A DNA stretch of 64,000 nt from JAFECT01 sp963838235 (GCA_963838235.1 CAWIQJ010000002.1:496001-560000); one strand, 5' to 3'; shown: positions 18,078-28,921, numbered from the stretch's first letter. Program-made: numbers and translations. The notes: generated by a model not told the origin, from the sequence alone.

Positions 18078-19654
18078 CAATGGCCCGCGATCTGACCGAC
18101 CCAGGCCTTCAGCGCCGCCTCGTCGGCGAGGTCGCCGGTATAGGCGAGGCCCGCGACCGGCGTGAACGGTACGTTGGACTGACGCGGACGGTCGAGCCAG
18201 GCCTTGTCGCCGAACTGGATGCGCGCATGGCCGGACGGCAGAGGGATGGCGGATTGCCCGATGTAGATCGAGTCCGCGGCCGTCGGGACGCCCGCCTGCT
18301 GCACGCTCGGCAGACGCGTCAGGGTGTCCATCAGATAGAGGCAGGCGCCCGAGCACCAGTAGTCGGTCAGCACGATGACGCGTTGGGCGTGCATCAGGTT
18401 CACCGGCGGCCCTGCGGCGGGAGCCGGCGGCGGCGGCGGCGGCGGAGGCGCGGCGTCGCCCGGCGCGGGCTGGCCGCTCTGATCCTTCGGCATCTCCGGC
18501 GCGACGGCGACGGGCGCGTCGGCGGCGGCCTGAGCCGCGTTCTCATTGCGGGTGAGCATTGGCTGGTTCTGCGCGGCGGCGGCGGCCAGCGCGTCGGCCA
18601 GCGCCGACCACTGGGTCGCGCCCATGGCGGTTATCGGGTCCGCGGAGAGACGCGCGGCGACGGAGCGATAGAAGTCCTGGTTCGCCTTTGACGTCCGGTA
18701 GGCGATCTGGGTCGCCGGCGCGTTGTTCGCCGAGATGAAAGGCGCACCCCACAGGCGGACCAGCACGCGATAGCCGGCGCGCACCGAGCCGCCGTCGGCG
18801 CCGCGCAGGTCGATCACCACCACCGGTGCCGCGCGGATCGCGGCGATGTTCTGGTCGATCTGGTTGAGCACCGGCGTCCAGCTCTGGCGCTCCGACAGCG
18901 AGTGCATGTTGATCCAGAAACCGCCGGAGCCGAAGCTTTCGATGCCGATGCCCGTCGGGTGCGGTGCGGCCGCGGCGACCGCGGCTTCACGCACCTGTTG
19001 CGCGCTGAAGTTCTCGTTGAGGGGGAAGGTGCGCCTGTGACCGCCGCCCACGTCGAAGTCGCACTTCAGCGGCGGCGGCGGCAGCATGGTGTTGGCGCGG
19101 TCCCACAGGAGGTAGGGCGCGCTCTTGAAGCGGCCGCTCTCGGTAGTGAGGTCGCCCTCGTAGCGGTCGAGCCGCTGCTTGGCGATGTCGTCGGCGGCGA
19201 CCTTGTCGCAGGAGATCAGCTTGGCGCCGACCGGCGGCAGGTTCTTCACGCCCGGGTCGTTGTAGACCACCACGTACGACCCGCCGCGCCACGCGGTCGA
19301 GAAGCCGGGATAGTTCACCGCGAAATAGGCGGGCTGCTCAGCCCAGTTCGGGTCCAGCGCGATGTTCGCGTCGTGGAATCCCACCGTATAGAATTTCAGC
19401 GCGTCGGCGTAGGCCGCCACGTTGTTGACCTTGCCCAGCGGCTGCTTCAGCGCGGCGGCCAGGCCGGCGTCGAGCCAGCTCCGGAACTGGGCGCTGTCGC
19501 GGTCCAGATAGACCTCAGGGCTGTTGTCACGCAGGGCGTCGTGGATGGCCTGCAGGTCCTGGGACGCGGCGGCGCTCCAGTCGTCCTGGGCGTTGGCGCT
19601 CACGGCGCTCAGCGTCATGGCGGCGCCGATCACGGCGGCGAACAAGGTTCTCAT
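18077..19654 (-). CDS. S41-like peptidase-fold protein, secreted
   Basis: The ATG at 19654 follows a strong AGGAGGA site and a signal peptide (FAAVIGAAMTLSAVSANA). The central and C-terminal parts resemble S41/tail-specific peptidases: VVVIDLRGADGGS, and VIVLTDYWCSGACLYLMD where the nucleophilic serine is expected. A long insertion containing a run of about eight prolines separates these two. 525 residues. I could not identify the catalytic lysine with confidence, so activity is unproven; the cysteines flanking the serine are odd. It is coupled to the GlcG-like gene. Confidence 0.65.
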   Translation of the reverse strand: MRTLFAAVIGAAMTLSAVSANAQDDWSAAASQDLQAIHDALRDNSPEVYLDRDSAQFRSWLDAGLAAALKQPLGKVNNVAAYADALKFYTVGFHDANIALDPNWAEQPAYFAVNYPGFSTAWRGGSYVVVYNDPGVKNLPPVGAKLISCDKVAADDIAKQRLDRYEGDLTTESGRFKSAPYLLWDRANTMLPPPPLKCDFDVGGGHRRTFPLNENFSAQQVREAAVAAAAPHPTGIGIESFGSGGFWINMHSLSERQSWTPVLNQIDQNIAAIRAAPVVVIDLRGADGGSVRAGYRVLVRLWGAPFISANNAPATQIAYRTSKANQDFYRSVAARLSADPITAMGATQWSALADALAAAAAQNQPMLTRNENAAQAAADAPVAVAPEMPKDQSGQPAPGDAAPPPPPPPPAPAAGPPVNLMHAQRVIVLTDYWCSGACLYLMDTLTRLPSVQQAGVPTAADSIYIGQSAIPLPSGHARIQFGDKAWLDRPRQSNVPFTPVAGLAYTGDLADEAALKAWVGQIAGH

Positions 19655-19789
19655 CAAAAGGGTCCTCCTCCCGGGGAGATAAACGTTTTTTCAGCCTGGG
19701 GTAAACTCGGCGCCGCCTGACCCGCGAATTGCCTTCGAGGACGCCGCCGTCTAAGCAGCCGCCTTCTGTGCCGGGTCCAGGGAGACCGG

Positions 19790-21797
<2,008 letters not shown>

Positions 21798-21904
21798 ACG
21801 CTCAGGTTTCAGCCAGGGCCATGTAAACCCTGGAAAAGTTCCCCCGAGGGCAGATTAAAGCCTGGACGCGGTTCCCTTATGGCGCGATAGCAGGACTCCC
21901 AGTC

Positions 21905-21971
21905 GGGGGCTGGTCGTCGCCCCCAGAAGCTACAGTTTGCGTAAGTGCGAATACTTCAAGGATTCGCTTAC
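21905..21971. other. Two hairpins in the leader of the first DUF805 gene
   Basis: GGGGGC (21905-21910) pairs with GCCCCC (21919-21924). Further on, GTAAGTGCGAAT (21941-21952) pairs with ATTCGCTTAC (21962-21971) with one bulge. They lie between pccA and the ATG at 21997. The first may terminate pccA transcription or both may fold in the leader; neither has a T-run. Confidence 0.35.
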
Positions 21972-21996
21972 CTGCTTGAAAGCTAGGGGGAGACTT

Positions 21997-22377
21997 ATGG
22001 ACATCAAGAATCTGCTGTTGAGCTTCAACGGCCGTACCCGCCGTCTGCATTTTTGGCTGGGCGGCCTAGGTCTCGGCGTCGTGATCGGGATCATCTACTC
22101 GATCCTCGGCATGCTGCTGGGACCCAAGATCAGCGGCGGTGTCATGACCGCCGGCAGCCCACTGTTCCTGCCGATCGCGGGCATCCTTTATATCGCCATG
22201 CTCTACATGAGCTTCGCGATCTCCTGGAAGCGGATGCACGACACCGACCGCTCCGGTTGGTGGGCGCTTCTGCCGATCTTCAACATCATCGTCTGCGGTT
22301 TCTTTCCCGGCACGCCCGGTCCGAACAAGTTCGGTCCGGACCCCAAGGCGGGCGCTGCGGCGCCGGCGGCGGCCTGA
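21997..22377 (+). CDS. DUF805 membrane protein (copy 1)
   Basis: DUF805 (YhaH-type) inner-membrane protein of unknown function. From the ATG at 21997, after AGGGGGAG, the 126 residues begin DIKNLLLSFNGRTRRLHFW, the usual family opening, then three membrane helices with the signature SWKRMHDTDRSGWWALLP between the second and third and a final PGTPGPNKFGPDP. It is the first of three consecutive paralogs (next at 22451 and 23009), with a fourth at 43149. Confidence 0.85.
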   Translation: MDIKNLLLSFNGRTRRLHFWLGGLGLGVVIGIIYSILGMLLGPKISGGVMTAGSPLFLPIAGILYIAMLYMSFAISWKRMHDTDRSGWWALLPIFNIIVCGFFPGTPGPNKFGPDPKAGAAAPAAA

Positions 22378-22401
22378 TCCAGGTTCGATTCCGCGCTTTC
22401 A

Positions 22402-22443
22402 TCCGGCCGTTCCGCGCCCTAGGTAGGGGTCGGAGCGGCCGGA
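22402..22443 (+). promoter_or_regulatory. Long hairpin ending 7 nt before DUF805 copy 2 start
   Basis: TCCGGCCGTTCCG (22402-22414) pairs with CGGAGCGGCCGGA (22431-22443) with one wobble. The stem ends 7 bases before the ATG at 22451 and covers the usual ribosome-binding region, so it could limit translation or end the upstream transcript. Confidence 0.45.
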
Positions 22444-22450
22444 ATCGTTC

Positions 22451-22876
22451 ATGAACGGCAAGATCGACTGGACCGAACAGTTCTTCTCCGCGGACGGCCG
22501 TGCGGGACGCCTGCCGTTCGTACTCGCCTCGGTCGTGCTGATCGTGCTGCTCAGCCTCTACAAGTCGGTGGCGGCGACCTATGCGGTGCTGCACTGGGCC
22601 ACCGGCCTCTTCGTCTACGGCCTGCTGATCTTCACCGGCGCCTGCGTGCTGTCCAAGCGCCTGCACGACCGCGGCCGTTCGGGCTGGTGGTCGCCCCTGA
22701 TCATGCTGGCCTTCGTCTTCGTCTGGCCCTACCCGAAGGATTTCTGGGACGTCATCGCGCTGCTGTTCCTGATCTGGGCCTTCGTCGAGCTCGGCCTGAT
22801 GCCTGGCGAACAGGGCGCCAACCGCTTCGGCCCCAATCCCCAGCGCCCGGCTTCAGTCGCCCCGGCCGCCCCATAG
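22451..22876 (+). CDS. DUF805 membrane protein (copy 2)
   Basis: A 141-residue paralog of the preceding gene. It opens DWTEQFFSADGRAGRLPFVL, has about four hydrophobic segments (VLASVVLIVLLSLY, LFVYGLLIFTGACVL, LIMLAFVFVW, VIALLFLIWAFVEL), the signature SKRLHDRGRSGWWSP, and ends GEQGANRFGPNPQ. The start codon lies directly behind a strong hairpin. Function unknown; probably co-transcribed with copy 1. Confidence 0.85.
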   Translation: MNGKIDWTEQFFSADGRAGRLPFVLASVVLIVLLSLYKSVAATYAVLHWATGLFVYGLLIFTGACVLSKRLHDRGRSGWWSPLIMLAFVFVWPYPKDFWDVIALLFLIWAFVELGLMPGEQGANRFGPNPQRPASVAPAAP

Positions 22877-23008
22877 ACTTCAGGGGTTGCGGCTGAGCTT
22901 AGGGCCGACGTCGCCAAGCTTTCCGATCGTTCACAAACTTACCGATCCTTAAGTTGAGTTGCGCGGCCACGCGCCTAGGCTCCCGCCAACACTCCCCGGG
23001 AGGCTGAC

Positions 23009-23431
23009 ATGTTGAACTTCTTGTTCGGATTTCATGGCCGTGTCCGTCGCAGCCATTACTTCTTCGCGTCGCTGGGCATCGGCCTCGTGCTGGGCTGCCT
23101 CGGCGTTTCCGCGTTTGTCGCCACCGGCCTGTCGATCGGCGATTTCGACGGCGGCGACATCGACTTCGACCCGTCGCCGCTCGGTTTCGGCCTGGTCTCC
23201 GTGCTCGGCGTCATCGCCTTCTGGTCGATGCTGGCGATTACGGTGAAGCGCTGGCACGACATCGGCGTCACCGGCTGGTTTTCACTCCTCAGCCTGCCGG
23301 GGATCACACACTTCGCGGTGTTCCTGCTGCTCTGCCTGCTGCCGGGCACGGTCGGCGGCAACGTTTACGGCGACGACCCGCGCGGTCGCCACGCGCCCAC
23401 GCCCTCGCTGCCGGCTCCAGCTGCAGCTTGA
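23009..23431 (+). CDS. DUF805 membrane protein (copy 3)
   Basis: The third tandem paralog, 140 residues, with its own Shine-Dalgarno (GGGAGG). It opens LNFLFGFHGRVRRSHYFFA, carries the signature TVKRWHDIGVTGWFSLL and ends GNVYGDDPRG. It is more divergent from copies 1 and 2 and has an acidic loop (GDFDGGDIDFDPS) between helices one and two. The 132 bp before it may hold a separate promoter. It converges on lipB with a 6-bp gap. Confidence 0.83.
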   Translation: MLNFLFGFHGRVRRSHYFFASLGIGLVLGCLGVSAFVATGLSIGDFDGGDIDFDPSPLGFGLVSVLGVIAFWSMLAITVKRWHDIGVTGWFSLLSLPGITHFAVFLLLCLLPGTVGGNVYGDDPRGRHAPTPSLPAPAAA

Positions 23432-23437
23432 TCTGAA

Positions 23438-24160
23438 CTAGACGGGTGTTCGGGCCGGCGCGACCGGTCCGAACACCGTTTCGAACGCGGTCTTCAACGC
23501 CGCGTCCGCGTCGTCGAGGCCGACCGGCAGACCCAGGTCCACCAGACTGGTCACCCCGTGTTCGCTGATGCCGCAGGGCACGATGCCGGAGAAGTGGCCG
23601 AGGTCCGGCTCCACGTTCAGGCTCACCCCGTGAAACGACACCCAACGGCGCAGCTTCACCCCGATCGCGGCGATCTTGTCTTCGCGGCCGTGGCCGCGGT
23701 CGACCCAGACGCCGACGCGGCCGTCGCGCATCTCGCCCTTCACGTTGAACGCGGCCAGCGCCTCGATCAGCCAGGCCTCCAGCGCACGCACGAAGCCGCG
23801 GGCGTCGCGGCCACGCTCGCGCAGGTCGAGCATGGCGTAGGCCACCCGCTGGCCGGGTCCGTGATAGGTGAACTGGCCGCCGCGCCCGCTGCGGAATACG
23901 GGAAAACGGTCGGGCGTCAGCAGGTCGCCCGGCTTGGCCGAAACGCCGGCGGTATAGAGCGGCGGATGCTCGAGCAGCCAGACCAACTCAGAGGCCTCGC
24001 CCGCCGCGATCGCGTCGGCGCGCCGCTCCATGGCCTCCACCGCTGCGGGATAGTCCACCGGCGCGGTCGAGACCGCCCAGTCCACAGGCCGCCCGTCCGG
24101 CCGAAGAAATCGAACCGGGGCATCGGGTTTACCGGGAGGATTTAACAGGTCGTCAAGCAT
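23438..24160 (-). CDS. lipB: Octanoyltransferase (LipB)
   Basis: Transfers octanoyl from acyl carrier protein to lipoyl domains, the first step of lipoate synthesis. Seen: LLEHPPLYTAGVSAKPGDLL, RGGQFTYHGPGQRVAYAMLDL, the catalytic lysine in AAIGVKLRRWVSFHG and the catalytic cysteine in GIVPCGISEHGVTSL. I use the ATG at 24160 (MLDDLLNPPGK), 240 residues; an in-frame ATG at 24196 is possible. It is divergent from the FliN-like gene with about 60 bp between starts. Confidence 0.94.
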   Translation of the reverse strand: MLDDLLNPPGKPDAPVRFLRPDGRPVDWAVSTAPVDYPAAVEAMERRADAIAAGEASELVWLLEHPPLYTAGVSAKPGDLLTPDRFPVFRSGRGGQFTYHGPGQRVAYAMLDLRERGRDARGFVRALEAWLIEALAAFNVKGEMRDGRVGVWVDRGHGREDKIAAIGVKLRRWVSFHGVSLNVEPDLGHFSGIVPCGISEHGVTSLVDLGLPVGLDDADAALKTAFETVFGPVAPARTPV

Positions 24161-24219
24161 GCGCACCCAATGTGGCGAGCTGAGCCGCGCGTGCAACTGC
24201 GGCTATTGAGTAGAGCCTG

Positions 24220-24492
24220 ATGGTAATGGATTTGGGCCAGGTCGCGGCCGTCAATGTGGAGATCTCGGTGGTCCTGGGCCGCTGCGTGCTGCCCATGCAG
24301 CAGCTGCTGCGCATGGGCCGCGGCGCGGTCATCCCGCTGGACGCCGGCGAGAACGACGAGGTCTGGATCCTGGCCAACAACCACCCGGTGGCCCGGGGCG
24401 AGATCCGCATCAACGAGGACAAGATCGCCATAGTGGTGACCGGGGTGGCCGACGTCTACGAGTTCATGGCCGGGGCCCGGGCGGCGGCCTGA
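24220..24492 (+). CDS. FliN/SpoA-domain flagellar switch-like protein
   Basis: The 90 residues are essentially one FliN C-terminal (SpoA) domain: NVEISVVLGRCVLPMQQLLR, VIPLDAGENDEVWILANNHPV and GEIRINEDKIAIVV. FliN is the cytoplasmic C-ring component of the flagellar switch. This protein is shorter than ordinary FliN and sits beside lipB, away from the other flagellar genes, so it may be a second FliN-like paralog rather than the main one. Confidence 0.75.
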   Translation: MVMDLGQVAAVNVEISVVLGRCVLPMQQLLRMGRGAVIPLDAGENDEVWILANNHPVARGEIRINEDKIAIVVTGVADVYEFMAGARAAA

Positions 24493-24624
24493 AGGGCGCT
24501 GTCCCGGCGGCAACCGTTGCCGGTAGCGGCGTTATCCAGCTACTCTCCCTGAAGATAAGTCCGGCCGCGGCCAGGTCGCGGGACTGTCGTTCCGGTCCGA
24601 GCCGATCGGAGAAGGAGTAAGGCG

Positions 24625-25189
24625 ATGAAACGCTTGCCTTTTACCCTCAGCACGGCGCTGGTTCTTCTCAGTTTCGTGGGCGCGCCGGCCCTGGCCGCCG
24701 GCCAAACCAGTGGCGGCCCGTCCCTGGCCGACACCCTGCAGTTCATCACCGCCACCGTCGCGGCCCAGGGACCGGTCTCGTTCTCGGGCGTGGTCCACGA
24801 TCCCGCCGCCAACACCAGCTGGAGCTACAGCCGCACCGTCACGCTGACCAACTTTGTCGCCGACGCCGCCGCTTGCAAGCTCTCCTTTCATTTCTCGGAA
24901 CAGACCCCGGGCAATCCCAACACCGAGACCGACGGCCGGCTCCCGTTCAGCGGAATCCAGCAGGTCAAGGTGGAGAAGTCTCCAGGACGAACTCGTCGTC
25001 CTGGACGCCAAAGCCGGCCACGCCCAGTGGCAGGTCGTGCTCACGCCGCAGATTTATGTGGTGAGCGCCCAGCGCCCGGACGGCACAACCAACGACTTCG
25101 ATTTCTACAATTCGAACACCGCCCAGAGCGTCGGCAAGGCAGTACAGCATGCGGTCGATCTCTGCGGCGGGGGCAAAAGCCCGTTCTAA
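24625..25189 (+). CDS. Hypothetical secreted protein (one apparent frameshift)
   Basis: Starts after GGAGAAGGAG with a signal peptide (FTLSTALVLLSFVGAPALAAG). The mature domain (LQFITATVAAQGPVSFSGVV … TNFVADAAACKLSFHF) looks like a single beta-rich domain of unknown family. Near 24979 an extra T shifts the frame; the protein resumes LQDELVVLDAKAGHAQWQVV and ends AVDLCGGGKSPF. Corrected length 187 residues with two cysteines in the mature part. No named family recognised. Confidence 0.7.
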
Positions 25190-25264
25190 CGCGATTACGA
25201 CGCCGTTTCCGACGCCGCTTCACAAGCCGGACCCTTGTTGCTATTCCCCCCGCCTCCGAGGCGA

Positions 25265-25349
25265 GCGGTCGTGGCGGAATTGGTAGACGCGCAGCGTTGA
25301 GGTCGCTGTGGGGCAACCCGTGGAAGTTCGAGTCTTCTCGACCGCACCA
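25265..25349 (+). tRNA. tRNA-Leu (anticodon GAG)
   Basis: Acceptor GCGGTCG pairs with CGACCGC, followed by discriminator A and an encoded CCA (25347-25349). The anticodon stem CAGCG/CGCTG encloses loop TTGAGGT with anticodon GAG at 25299-25301. A variable arm of type II length and a TTCGAGT T-loop are present. It reads CUC (and CUU) leucine codons. Confidence 0.96.
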
Positions 25350-25453
25350 GCCTTCGCCCTAGCGCGCTACGGCTCGGCAAGCCTGCAACATTGCGAAGGC
25401 GGACCGGTTCCCGTCTGAGCGGCATTCCCTTGCGCCCAGCCGGATCCTCAGCC

Positions 25454-25468
25454 TTAAGATTTCGCTAA
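25454..25468 (+). promoter_or_regulatory. Possible CtrA-like site upstream of spmX
   Basis: TTAA-GATTTCG-CTAA differs from the CtrA consensus TTAA-N7-TTAA at one base and lies 65 bp upstream of the spmX start. spmX is known to be cell-cycle controlled in Caulobacter, mainly through TacA and sigma-54; I saw no clear -24/-12 element here. Confidence 0.3.
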
Positions 25469-25532
25469 CGGTATGGGCATTGCACCCTCGCCTTCGGGGT
25501 GAATGCGCCCGTCTCGTATTGGATCAGCAGGC

Positions 25533-27156
25533 ATGCGTCCGCGTCAGAAGGTTTCCCGCCAGGGGCTCGCGCTGATCGAAGCTTTCGAAGGGCTTCGCCA
25601 GACCGCCGCGCGCCTGCCGGACGGCCGCTGGACCATCGGCTACGGCCATACAAAATCGGCCCGGGAGGGGGCGGAAGTCTCGCCCCAGGACGCCGAAGCC
25701 CTTCTGCTGTTCGACCTGATGCCGGTGGTCGAGGCCGTGAACGGCCTGGTCTTCACGCCGCTGAACCAGAACCAGTTCGACGGGCTCTGCGCTTTCGTCT
25801 TCAATGTGGGGATCGACGCCTTCCGCGGCTCCGATGTGCTGAAGCGGGTTAACGAAGGCCGCCTGACCGAGGCCGCCTGCGAGATCGACCTGTGGCGCAA
25901 GGGCGAGGTGGCGGGCGATCCGCTGGTGCTCGACGGCCTGGTCCGCCGGCGCACCGCGGAAAAGGCCCTGTTCCTGAACTCCGCTCGAGGGCCACGCCCC
26001 GATCCCTTCGGTCCTGGTTCGCCCGGCCGTGGATGTCGACGCGCCCGAGGTGCTGCCGACTAGCCGCCCGGTCGAAACCGAGGCGCCGCTCGCGGGCCCG
26101 ACCGCCGAACTGCACCGGACCGATGCGGCCGCCCCAGCCCAATCCGCGCCCGAACCCGAGTCCGACGCGCCGTCCAACGTCGTCACCGCTGTCTTCGCCG
26201 CCGCCGAGATCATCGTGGTCCAGGCCACGCCCGAGCCGGCGGCCGACGCCGGCATGCCGTCGGCCGACGCCATCTCCTATTTCGCGGAAGCCCCGCAGCC
26301 CGCGGCCGAACCGGAACCCGAAGCCGAGCCTGAGCCCGCCCCCGAACCCGAACCCGCTGCGCCGGAGCCCGCGCCGGTGGACACGGGTCCCGCACCGGTC
26401 GAGCCGGTGACAAAGCCTTGGCCGGAAGCGCCGCGTCCCATGATCGGGTCGCCGCCCATGCGCTCGGTGGCTGAGACGGTCACCCAGGCGCGCATCTACG
26501 GGCCGATGGCTGCGGCCGCCCTCGGCCGCAACCCGGCCGCCCGAGCCGCCAACGAGGGTCGCCCGGCGGAAGCCAAGCCCGAGCCGGTTCAGCCCGCGCC
26601 GCCGTACGCGCCGGTCGTTGCACCGGAACCCGTCTCGTTCCATCCCGGGCCGCCGCCGCCCGTCGTGATCCCCACCCCGTCGCCGGTGGTCGTCCCCCCG
26701 GCGCCGCAACCCGCGCCCCAGCCCCAGGCCGAACAAGCGCCTGCCCCTGAGCCGGTTGTCTCTCAGCCGCCGGCCGCCGCGCCGCCGCCGCTGGTCCTGA
26801 CCCATCCGCCCGAAGACGCGCCTGTCGCCCCACCCGAACCGCAGGTCCAGGCCGCGCCCGAGGCGGCGAGCGACCCGACCTTGTTCCAGGAAGGCTGGAC
26901 CGGGGGCGAGCCTACCCGCGTCATCCGCCACGAGCCTGTGCCGGTCGAGGAAGGCAAACGCCGCTCTGCCGGGCCCTTCATCCTGATGGCCCTCATCGGC
27001 CTGGCGGCTTTCGCCGGGGCGGTGGCGGCGTTCATCCGCGGCCACACCGGCGGGGACCTGACCATCTATGCCGTCGTCCTGGCGATCATCGGGACCGCCT
27101 GCGTCGCGATCGCCGTCTTCTTCCTGCTCGGGCGGCTGGGCGGCTCGCAGGACTAG
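25533..27156 (+). CDS. spmX: Polar localisation protein SpmX (one apparent frameshift)
   Basis: SpmX localises and stimulates the kinase DivJ at the old pole in Caulobacteraceae. Order: GH24 muramidase-like domain (residues 1-150; EGLRQTAARLPDGRWTIGYG), a Pro/Glu-rich intermediate region of about 300 residues, and two C-terminal helices (FILMALIGLAAFAGAVAAFI; IYAVVLAIIGTACVAIAVFF). The catalytic Glu is kept, but the aspartate expected nine residues later is Leu, as I recall for Caulobacter SpmX. An extra A near 25977 shifts the frame between domain and linker; corrected 540 residues. Start chosen at RPRQKVSRQGL. Confidence 0.88.
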
Positions 27157-27234
27157 GCCATCTTCGCAATGCGAAGAGGCCCGGGAGAAAGGGTTTGCTC
27201 GCGCCTGCGAAATGACCGTGCTATCGGCGAGGCC

Positions 27235-28401
27235 ATGATCCCCAACGCGCTTCCTGAGTTCGATTTCGGCCTGGGCGAGACCGCCGACGCGATCCGCGAG
27301 ACCACCGCGCGCTACGCCCACGACCGCATCCAGCCGATGGCGGACGAGATCGACCGCTCGAACGACTTCCCGCGCGAGCTGTGGCCCGAGATGGGCGCGC
27401 TGGGTCTGCACGGGATCACGGTCGAGGAAGAGTGGGGCGGCCTGGGCCTCGGCTACCTCGAGCATTGCATCGCCATGGAGGAGGTATCGCGCGCCTCGGC
27501 CTCGATCGGGCTGAGCTATGGCGCGCACTCGAACCTCTGCGTGAACCAGATCCGCCGCTGGGCGACGCCGGAGCAGAAGACCAAGTATCTGCCCAAGCTG
27601 ATCACCGGCGAGCACGTCGGCGCCCTGGCCATGTCCGAAGCGGGCTCCGGGTCCGACGTGGTGTCGATGTCGTTGCGCGCGGACAAGAAGGGCGACCGTT
27701 ACGTGCTGAACGGCACGAAGTTCTGGATCACCAATGCGCCGCACGCCGACACCTTGGTGGTCTACGCCAAGACCGCGCCGGGCGAAGGGTCGCGCGGCAT
27801 CACCGCCTTCCTGATCGAGAAGGGCTTCAAGGGCTATTCCGTCTCGCGCAAGCTCGACAAGTTCGGCATGCGCGGCTCCGACACCGGCGAGCTGGTGTTC
27901 GACGACTGCGAGGTGCCCGAAGACAACGTGATGGGCCCCGAAAACGGCGGTGTGGGCGTCTTGATGTCGGGCCTCGACTATGAGCGCACGGTGCTGGCGG
28001 CGGGACCGCTCGGCATCATGCAGGCGTGCCTGGACGTGGTGCTGCCCTATGCGCGCGAGCGCAAACAGTTCGGTAAGCCGATCGGATCGTTCCAGTTGAT
28101 GCAGGCCAAGATCGCCGACATGTATGTGGCGCTGAACTCGGCGCGCGCCTATGTCTATGCGGTCGCCAAGGCTTGCGATCAGGGCAAGACCACGCGCTTC
28201 GATGCGGCCGGCGCGATCCTTTTGGCGTCGGAGAATGCGGTGAAGACCGGTCTCGAGGCGATCCAGGCGCTGGGCGGCGCCGGCTACACCAAAGAGTGGC
28301 CCGTGGAGCGCTTCATGCGGGACGCAAAGCTTTATGATATCGGCGCCGGGACGAACGAGATCCGGCGATTTCTCATCGGACGGGAGCTATTGGGGGCATG
28401 A
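27235..28401 (+). CDS. Isovaleryl-CoA dehydrogenase
   Basis: FAD-dependent acyl-CoA dehydrogenase of leucine breakdown. The ATG at 27235 gives 388 residues. Seen: AMEEVSRASASIGLSYGAHS (IVD-like), AMSEAGSGSDVVSM, KFWITNAPHADTLVVYAKT, the active-site glutamate within GLDYERTVLAAGPLG, as in the IVD subgroup, and GGAGYTKEWPVERFMRDAK near the end. The Glu placement and the SYGAHSNLC segment favour IVD over other acyl-CoA dehydrogenases. The stop overlaps the start of the next gene (ATGA). Confidence 0.9.
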   Translation: MIPNALPEFDFGLGETADAIRETTARYAHDRIQPMADEIDRSNDFPRELWPEMGALGLHGITVEEEWGGLGLGYLEHCIAMEEVSRASASIGLSYGAHSNLCVNQIRRWATPEQKTKYLPKLITGEHVGALAMSEAGSGSDVVSMSLRADKKGDRYVLNGTKFWITNAPHADTLVVYAKTAPGEGSRGITAFLIEKGFKGYSVSRKLDKFGMRGSDTGELVFDDCEVPEDNVMGPENGGVGVLMSGLDYERTVLAAGPLGIMQACLDVVLPYARERKQFGKPIGSFQLMQAKIADMYVALNSARAYVYAVAKACDQGKTTRFDAAGAILLASENAVKTGLEAIQALGGAGYTKEWPVERFMRDAKLYDIGAGTNEIRRFLIGRELLGA

Positions 28402-28907
28402 CCGAAGTTATTGTTAGCGGCGACACGCAGAACCCTGCGATGAAACCTTTCATGGCCTTGCTGGGCCAGATGCAAAAGTCGTGGAACGGCGGCAATGCGC
28501 AGGCGTTCGCGGCGGTGTTCGGCGAACAGGCCGACTTCATCGACCTGATGGGCGGGCACAACGTGGGCCAGCAGGCGATCGCCAAGGTGCACGCCGCGCT
28601 GTTCGCGAACGCCTACAAGGGCAGCAAGATCGAGTACAAGATCGAGAAGCAGAAACCGCTCGCGCCGACGGTGATGGTGCTGTTCCTGCACATGAAGCTG
28701 ACCATGCAGCGCGACGGCAAGCCGGTGGACATGCTGGCGCGTCCGACCCTGACCCTGCTCAAGACGCAGCAAGGTTGGCGGGTCGCGGTCTATCAGGGCA
28801 CGCGCGTGGTGGACGGAACGGCGCGCGCGGCCGGCGGCAAGGCCGGCGCCGAGGCTCCGGCGATCGCGGACGATACCGACGACAAGAAGCCCGCCAAGAA
28901 AAAGTGA
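28398..28907 (+). CDS. NTF2-like/SgcJ-type small protein
   Basis: 169 residues, with the ATG overlapping the preceding stop, so co-translated with the dehydrogenase. The body fits the SnoaL/SgcJ NTF2-like fold: MKPFMALLGQMQKSWNGGNA, FAAVFGEQADFIDLMGGHNVG, and VMVLFLHMKLTMQRDGKPVD. The tail is acidic then Lys-rich (DDKKPAKKK). Such proteins are small binding or enzyme domains of varied role; the substrate here is unknown. Confidence 0.7.
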   Translation: MTEVIVSGDTQNPAMKPFMALLGQMQKSWNGGNAQAFAAVFGEQADFIDLMGGHNVGQQAIAKVHAALFANAYKGSKIEYKIEKQKPLAPTVMVLFLHMKLTMQRDGKPVDMLARPTLTLLKTQQGWRVAVYQGTRVVDGTARAAGGKAGAEAPAIADDTDDKKPAKKK

Positions 28908-28921
28908 CGACGGCTCAGCTT

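Noticed and set aside
25973..26040. A separate lysozyme gene followed by a separate proline-rich membrane protein
   Set aside because: The junction is one inserted base; joined, the two parts reproduce the SpmX domain order exactly.
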